Assembly (NCBI GenBank): GCA_028702395.1
Contig: JAQVOV010000071.1
Span: 1-7,713, forward strand
DNA: 7,713 bases
Direction: 5' to 3'
Source of the DNA: Candidatus Omnitrophota bacterium
GTDB taxonomy: Bacteria; Omnitrophota; Gorgyraeia; JABMRN01
The notes beneath the pieces are model-generated. The model searched no databases. It saw only the letters and a program-made list of their open reading frames with translations, and had not been told where the DNA came from. A program made the position numbers and the translations under genes. Below, piece by piece: positions 5,593 to 7,713 of the stretch. Position 1 is the stretch's first letter, and the number at the start of each line of letters is the position of its first letter.

Positions 5593-5639
5593 ATTAACCC
5601 TCCTTTGATTTTTTTGTCATCCTAGTTTCCCTAGCTATT

Positions 5640-5774
5640 GGTTTCTCGGGACACACCTAATTAGCAAAGCGCGAATCGCATATCGCAAATTGCTAATCGC
5701 AAAGCGCATATTCTGAAGCTCAATGGTTTTTGCTGCGAGCTACGCGCTGCGAGCTGCGAGCTTGTGGAACGTCC
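5640..5774. repeat. Dispersed modular repeat, long copy B
   Basis: Module order is identical to copy A: the head GGTTTCTCGGGACACACCT, the AATTAGCAAAGCGCGAATCGC block (to 5679), an AATTGCTAATCGCAAAG stretch, four heptamers (5732-5759: GCTGCGA, GCTACGC, GCTGCGA, GCTGCGA) and GCTTGTGGAACGTCC (5760-5774). It lies about 47 bp upstream of the desulforedoxin-like start codon. Confidence 0.8.
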
Positions 5775-5775
5775 T

Positions 5776-5797
5776 GGTTTCTCGGGACACACCTAAT
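5776..5797. repeat. Dispersed repeat copy D (head only)
   Basis: GGTTTCTCGGGACACACCT plus AAT, one base after the end of copy B, so copies B and D form a tandem. The following sequence differs from the other copies. Confidence 0.75.
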
Positions 5798-5905
5798 GCG
5801 TTGTGTGTCATGGGTAATGTGTCTTGTGTCTGCTGTGGAAAACTGAACTGAGCTACGCGCTGCTCTAAGCGCAACGAGCTTGTTGGCTTCCACTTCGAAA
5901 CATCA

Positions 5906-5948
5906 AGAAACAAAGACTTAGCGATATCTAAACCCAGTCTTTGTTTCT
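5906..5948. repeat. Hairpin H1 (13-bp perfect stem)
   Basis: AGAAACAAAGACT (5906-5918) pairs perfectly with AGTCTTTGTTTCT (5936-5948) around a 17-nt loop. It is the first of five consecutive stems. Confidence 0.75.
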
Positions 5949-5963
5949 ATCCTGTTAAATCGC

Positions 5964-6058
5964 CTGCGATATTTTTAAAAAATATCGCAGAAATTAGATT
6001 GGCCAACGGCCAATCTAATAGATTTTTTGGTTTTAGTATAGTATCTTGCCAAAAAATC
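5964..6058. repeat. Hairpins H2-H3-H4 stacked with 1-2 nt linkers
   Basis: H2 is CTGCGATATTTTT (5964-5976) with its complement at 5978-5990: 13 pairs and a single central base. H3 is ATTAGATTGGCC (5993-6004) with GGCCAATCTAAT (6008-6019): 12 pairs and an AAC loop. H4 is GATTTTTTGG (6021-6030) with CCAAAAAATC (6049-6058). All stems are perfect and unrelated in sequence, and the linkers are only two and one bases. About 70 of 95 bases are paired. Confidence 0.75.
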
Positions 6059-6104
6059 AGCGATAATTTCTACTCAACATTTTACAGTTATGCAACCGTA
6101 AGAA

Positions 6105-6234
6105 GGAATAAAATTGTTTTTGAGAGACATAACAAAAGCTCGACCACGGTAAACCCTATTAAATATCGAGCTTTTGTTTTAAGCAAATTCCCTCGGTGGG
6201 GGAATTTGCGGTCTTGAAAAAACAATTTTATTCC
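6105..6234. ncRNA. Three-way-junction-like structured element (candidate RNA or MITE)
   Basis: A 17-bp perfect closing stem (6105-6121 with 6218-6234, GGAATAAAATTGTTTTT type) encloses two perfect hairpins: AACAAAAGCTCGA/TCGAGCTTTTGTT (6131-6143 with 6166-6178) and GCAAATTCCC/GGGAATTTGC (6183-6192 with 6200-6209). Single-stranded joints are GAGAGACAT, TTAA and GGTCTTG-like. This resembles a folded non-coding RNA, or a MITE with internal palindromes, though no target-site duplication is visible at its ends. No promoter was found, so transcription and strand are unknown. The base pairing is seen; the class is a guess. Confidence 0.4.
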
Positions 6235-6250
6235 GCCATTTTGCTTCTTG

Positions 6251-6289
6251 GGTTCTCGGGACACACCTAATTAGCAAAGCGCGAATCGC
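6251..6289. repeat. Dispersed repeat copy C
   Basis: GGTTCTCGGGACACACCTAA (one T shorter than the other heads) continues through the AATTAGCAAAGCGCGAATCGC block, then diverges. With copy D it brackets the hairpin run at 5906-6234 in direct orientation. Confidence 0.75.
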
Positions 6290-6321
6290 TAATCGCAAAT
6301 CGTAGTAGAAGATTGTGGCAT

Positions 6322-6346
6322 TTATATATGGGGTTAAACTTTCCAC
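6322..6346. repeat. 25-bp dispersed repeat, copy 2
   Basis: Matches 4666-4690 at 24 of 25 positions. It is followed by AAGCTAATA. Both copies lie downstream of a minus-strand gene (wrbA and the rhodanese gene). Confidence 0.7.
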
Positions 6347-6399
6347 AAGCTAATATCTAATACCTAAACAATTCAATTATCCCTTTCATTACTCTTTTT

Positions 6400-6903
6400 T
6401 TACGAAACAAGGCTATTACCTTTTTCCTGCCAATCTTTAAGACCACCTTTATAATCAACAACATTGTATCCCAATTCAGTCAATTTATTGGCTGCTTGAG
6501 TTGAAGCACTACATTGAAAACTTCCACAGTATACAATAACATGATCATCCATTGACAAAAACCCTTCAGCTGTCTCTTTGTTTATTTTATCAACAGGAAA
6601 TGATTCTGATCCTGGAATGTGTCCTTGGTTATAACTATCCTGTGAAAGAACATCTAAAAGTCGATAGTTTTCACCAGCGTTTTTTATAGCCATGAATTGG
6701 TCATAACTTATTTCTTTTACATCATTTTTCATATCAGCTTCTTTTGCTACATGTGAGAACATAGTTTCTCCTTCCTCTGCATTTGCGCTATCCATACCAC
6801 ATGTTCCGCACATGGAAAACGCACTATCAATTGATGTATATAACATTCCGGTCAATATAAACATACCAACTAACACTTTTATACTAAGATATTTATTTTT
6901 CAT
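6400..6903 (-). CDS. Exported rhodanese-like domain protein
   Basis: The start is ATG 6903, not the upstream in-frame ATG at 6948, because AAAGGAG (6909-6915) precedes it by 5 nt and the protein then begins with a signal peptide. The 167 residues have a basic N-tip (MKNKYLSIK), a hydrophobic core VLVGMFILTGML and a plausible cleavage site after SAFS (residue 30), followed by an unusual CGTCG (C32, C35). A rhodanese domain spans about 62-163: the DVLSQDSYNQGHIPGSESFP motif (84-103), catalytic C126 in VYCGSFQC with a second cysteine at 131, and GGLKDWQ (153-159). Such proteins transfer sulfane sulfur or handle persulfides outside the cytoplasm. The gene follows the ferritin gene by 10 bp and its ribosome-binding site overlaps the ferritin stop codon, so the two are an operon. 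The CxxC near the mature N-terminus could be a redox or metal site. Confidence 0.88.
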   Translation of the reverse strand: MKNKYLSIKVLVGMFILTGMLYTSIDSAFSMCGTCGMDSANAEEGETMFSHVAKEADMKNDVKEISYDQFMAIKNAGENYRLLDVLSQDSYNQGHIPGSESFPVDKINKETAEGFLSMDDHVIVYCGSFQCSASTQAANKLTELGYNVVDYKGGLKDWQEKGNSLVS

Positions 6904-6913
6904 GTTTTCTCCT

Positions 6914-7339
6914 TTATTTTCCAAGTGCTTGTTCCAGATCCATAGCATGCTCCTGTTCTACAGAAAGAATATTTCGTAATTGCCCTGCCAGATGATATAG
7001 ATCAAGCTCTTCAGCTTGTTTTATTCGTATACTATAACGTGCAATAGCATCATTTTCACCTGCAAGGTCCTGTTTTAACATAGTTTCATTTTCCTTCGAG
7101 GTTTTTGGCGCAGGCATTTCAACTGTAGGAACTCCTCCCAAATAATCAATTTGAGCCACAAGTGTTGTAGCATGCGCAAGCTCTTCCTGTGCATGGATAA
7201 TTAGTTCTTTTTGAATGTTCTGATACATCGCACCTTTTAATACTCCCTGATGCTGCGTATATTGAACACAAGCTTGATATTCCAGCGAAAGATCATGATT
7301 TAGAAGTTCTATCAGTTTTCCTTTTGTTATTTTTTCCAT
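6914..7339 (-). CDS. Bacterioferritin-like ferritin-family protein
   Basis: This 141-residue four-helix ferritin-family protein stores or detoxifies iron and may consume peroxide at a di-iron centre. The ligands are complete and evenly spaced: E20, E53 with H56 (EELAH), E95 (AGENDAIARY), and E128 with H131 (EQEH). The two-fold E...ExxH pattern is that of bacterioferritins and related proteins. It is a little shorter than typical bacterioferritin (about 155-160 residues); no haem-ligating methionine can be assigned with confidence. ATG 7339 follows AAAGGA with 6-nt spacing. It overlaps transcriptionally with the exported rhodanese gene and lies 94 bp downstream of a ferredoxin, which could deliver electrons for iron release. 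A rubrerythrin-like or DUF2202-like assignment is less likely. Confidence 0.85.
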   Translation of the reverse strand: MEKITKGKLIELLNHDLSLEYQACVQYTQHQGVLKGAMYQNIQKELIIHAQEELAHATTLVAQIDYLGGVPTVEMPAPKTSKENETMLKQDLAGENDAIARYSIRIKQAEELDLYHLAGQLRNILSVEQEHAMDLEQALGK

Positions 7340-7433
7340 TTTTTTCCTTTCTTTGAAACAATTCTAAATTATCTAGACTTTGTAGCGACTCTTATAATAA
7401 ACAAATTAAGAACTACTGAAACTGTAACTGTTC

Positions 7434-7619
7434 TTATTTGATGATTATAGCTTCAACAGGACAACCATCAGCAGCTTCTTTAGTACAATCTTCCATTTCC
7501 TTAGGCACAATATCCACTAACACTTTGGCCTTGTCAATTTCCATTAAGAATATATCCGGACATATTTGCGGACAAAGACCACACCCGATACATATTTCCT
7601 GATCTACAATTACTTTCAT
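7434..7619 (-). CDS. Single [4Fe-4S] ferredoxin, Thermotoga type
   Basis: This 61-residue cytoplasmic electron carrier has C10-x2-C13-x2-C16 and a distant C53-P, which together bind one [4Fe-4S] cluster. C20 and C45 replace the second cluster and are placed to form the disulfide known from the 60-residue Thermotoga maritima ferredoxin, whose sequence pattern (CIGCG-x-C...CP...AADxCP) it follows closely. The strong Shine-Dalgarno AAGGAGGT (7626-7633) lies 6 nt before ATG 7619. A TATAAT on the minus strand at 7703-7708 could be a -10 box whose -35 is beyond the window edge. A weak 6-bp hairpin (AAGAAC/GTTCTT) followed by T-rich DNA lies just after the stop codon. Its partner is unknown; the downstream ferritin gene is a plausible user. 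Confidence 0.92.
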   Translation of the reverse strand: MKVIVDQEICIGCGLCPQICPDIFLMEIDKAKVLVDIVPKEMEDCTKEAADGCPVEAIIIK

Positions 7620-7713
7620 AAAGATACCTCCTTCGTTAATTATCCTTTAAAAAAGTGAGTTGATCTACTTTAATTTCTTCTATTGAGTTATTAAAAAAAA
7701 TTATTATAGGAAG

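Larger units (their letters stand above)
5593..6399. other. Gene-free, repeat- and hairpin-rich region between the desulforedoxin-like and rhodanese genes
   Basis: No credible gene was seen. The frame at 5999-6217 (plus) runs through palindromes and has no ribosome-binding site. The region holds repeat copies B and D back to back (5640-5797), a GC-rich heptamer-like stretch around 5853-5884, a dense run of hairpins (5906-6234), repeat copy C (6251-6289) and the second 25-bp repeat (6322-6346). Confidence 0.65.

Noticed and set aside
5999..6217. 72-residue plus-strand open frame
   Set aside because: It is made of hairpin arms (H3, H4 and the three-way element), starts inside a palindrome with a non-ATG codon and has no ribosome-binding site.
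6105..6234. tRNA or known riboswitch
   Set aside because: The fold has only two inner hairpins, a 17-bp closing stem, no T-loop consensus and no recognisable ligand-binding core, and no gene starts just downstream on either strand.
5640..6289. CRISPR array
   Set aside because: Repeat copies are irregularly spaced, differ in length and have no uniform spacers; no cas gene is present.
6904..6948. Upstream ATG start for the rhodanese gene
   Set aside because: It would overlap the end of the ferritin gene and bury the signal peptide; ATG 6903 has a good ribosome-binding site.

Overview
The window comes from a low-GC, probably anaerobic bacterium. The anaerobic signature is a set of small redox and iron proteins on the right: a Thermotoga-type single-cluster ferredoxin, a bacterioferritin-like protein, a desulforedoxin-like zinc-ribbon-sized protein and a WrbA quinone reductase. 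The intergenic DNA is crowded with repeats and palindromes. That style fits uncultured lineages such as Omnitrophota, but the assignment is only a guess because no rRNA or marker gene is present. Every recognised gene is on the minus strand.

Reading left to right: the left edge (1-172) holds the N-terminus of an AbiEi-type antitoxin, preceded by a clear sigma-70 promoter and an inverted-repeat operator. Next is a RhuM-family gene (500-1537) bracketed by an imperfect direct repeat; the two together look like a small defence or toxin-antitoxin neighbourhood. Positions 1538-2326 carry no gene. They hold a mosaic of repeats, a GTAG-footed REP-like palindrome, hairpins and the terminator of rsgA. 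rsgA (2327-3409) is flanked by two 31-bp direct repeats. Upstream of it is an AAA_14/DUF4143 ATPase gene (3466-4599) whose predicted promoter lies between and over two tandem repeats and would give an almost leaderless mRNA.

From 4660 to 4800 there is a 25-bp dispersed repeat and a nested double hairpin. A two-gene redox unit follows: a 39-residue desulforedoxin-like ORF (5473-5592), missed by length-limited ORF calling, and wrbA (4799-5416). Positions 5593-6399 are non-coding. They contain three copies of the dispersed repeat, heptamer tandem repeats, and between two repeat copies a very dense run of hairpins (5906-6234) that ends in a three-way-junction-like fold with a 17-bp closing stem. 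The right end is an iron/redox cluster: ferredoxin, bacterioferritin-like protein and an exported rhodanese-like protein. The last two are only 10 bp apart and are almost certainly co-transcribed.

Functionally the right half looks like oxygen and iron stress management (electron carrier, iron storage/peroxide removal, periplasmic sulfur/thiol chemistry, two-electron quinone reduction), while the left half is accessory and defence-like. The most unusual signals are the structured element at 5906-6234, the modular repeat family that recurs between genes, and the repeat-embedded leaderless promoter of the ATPase.
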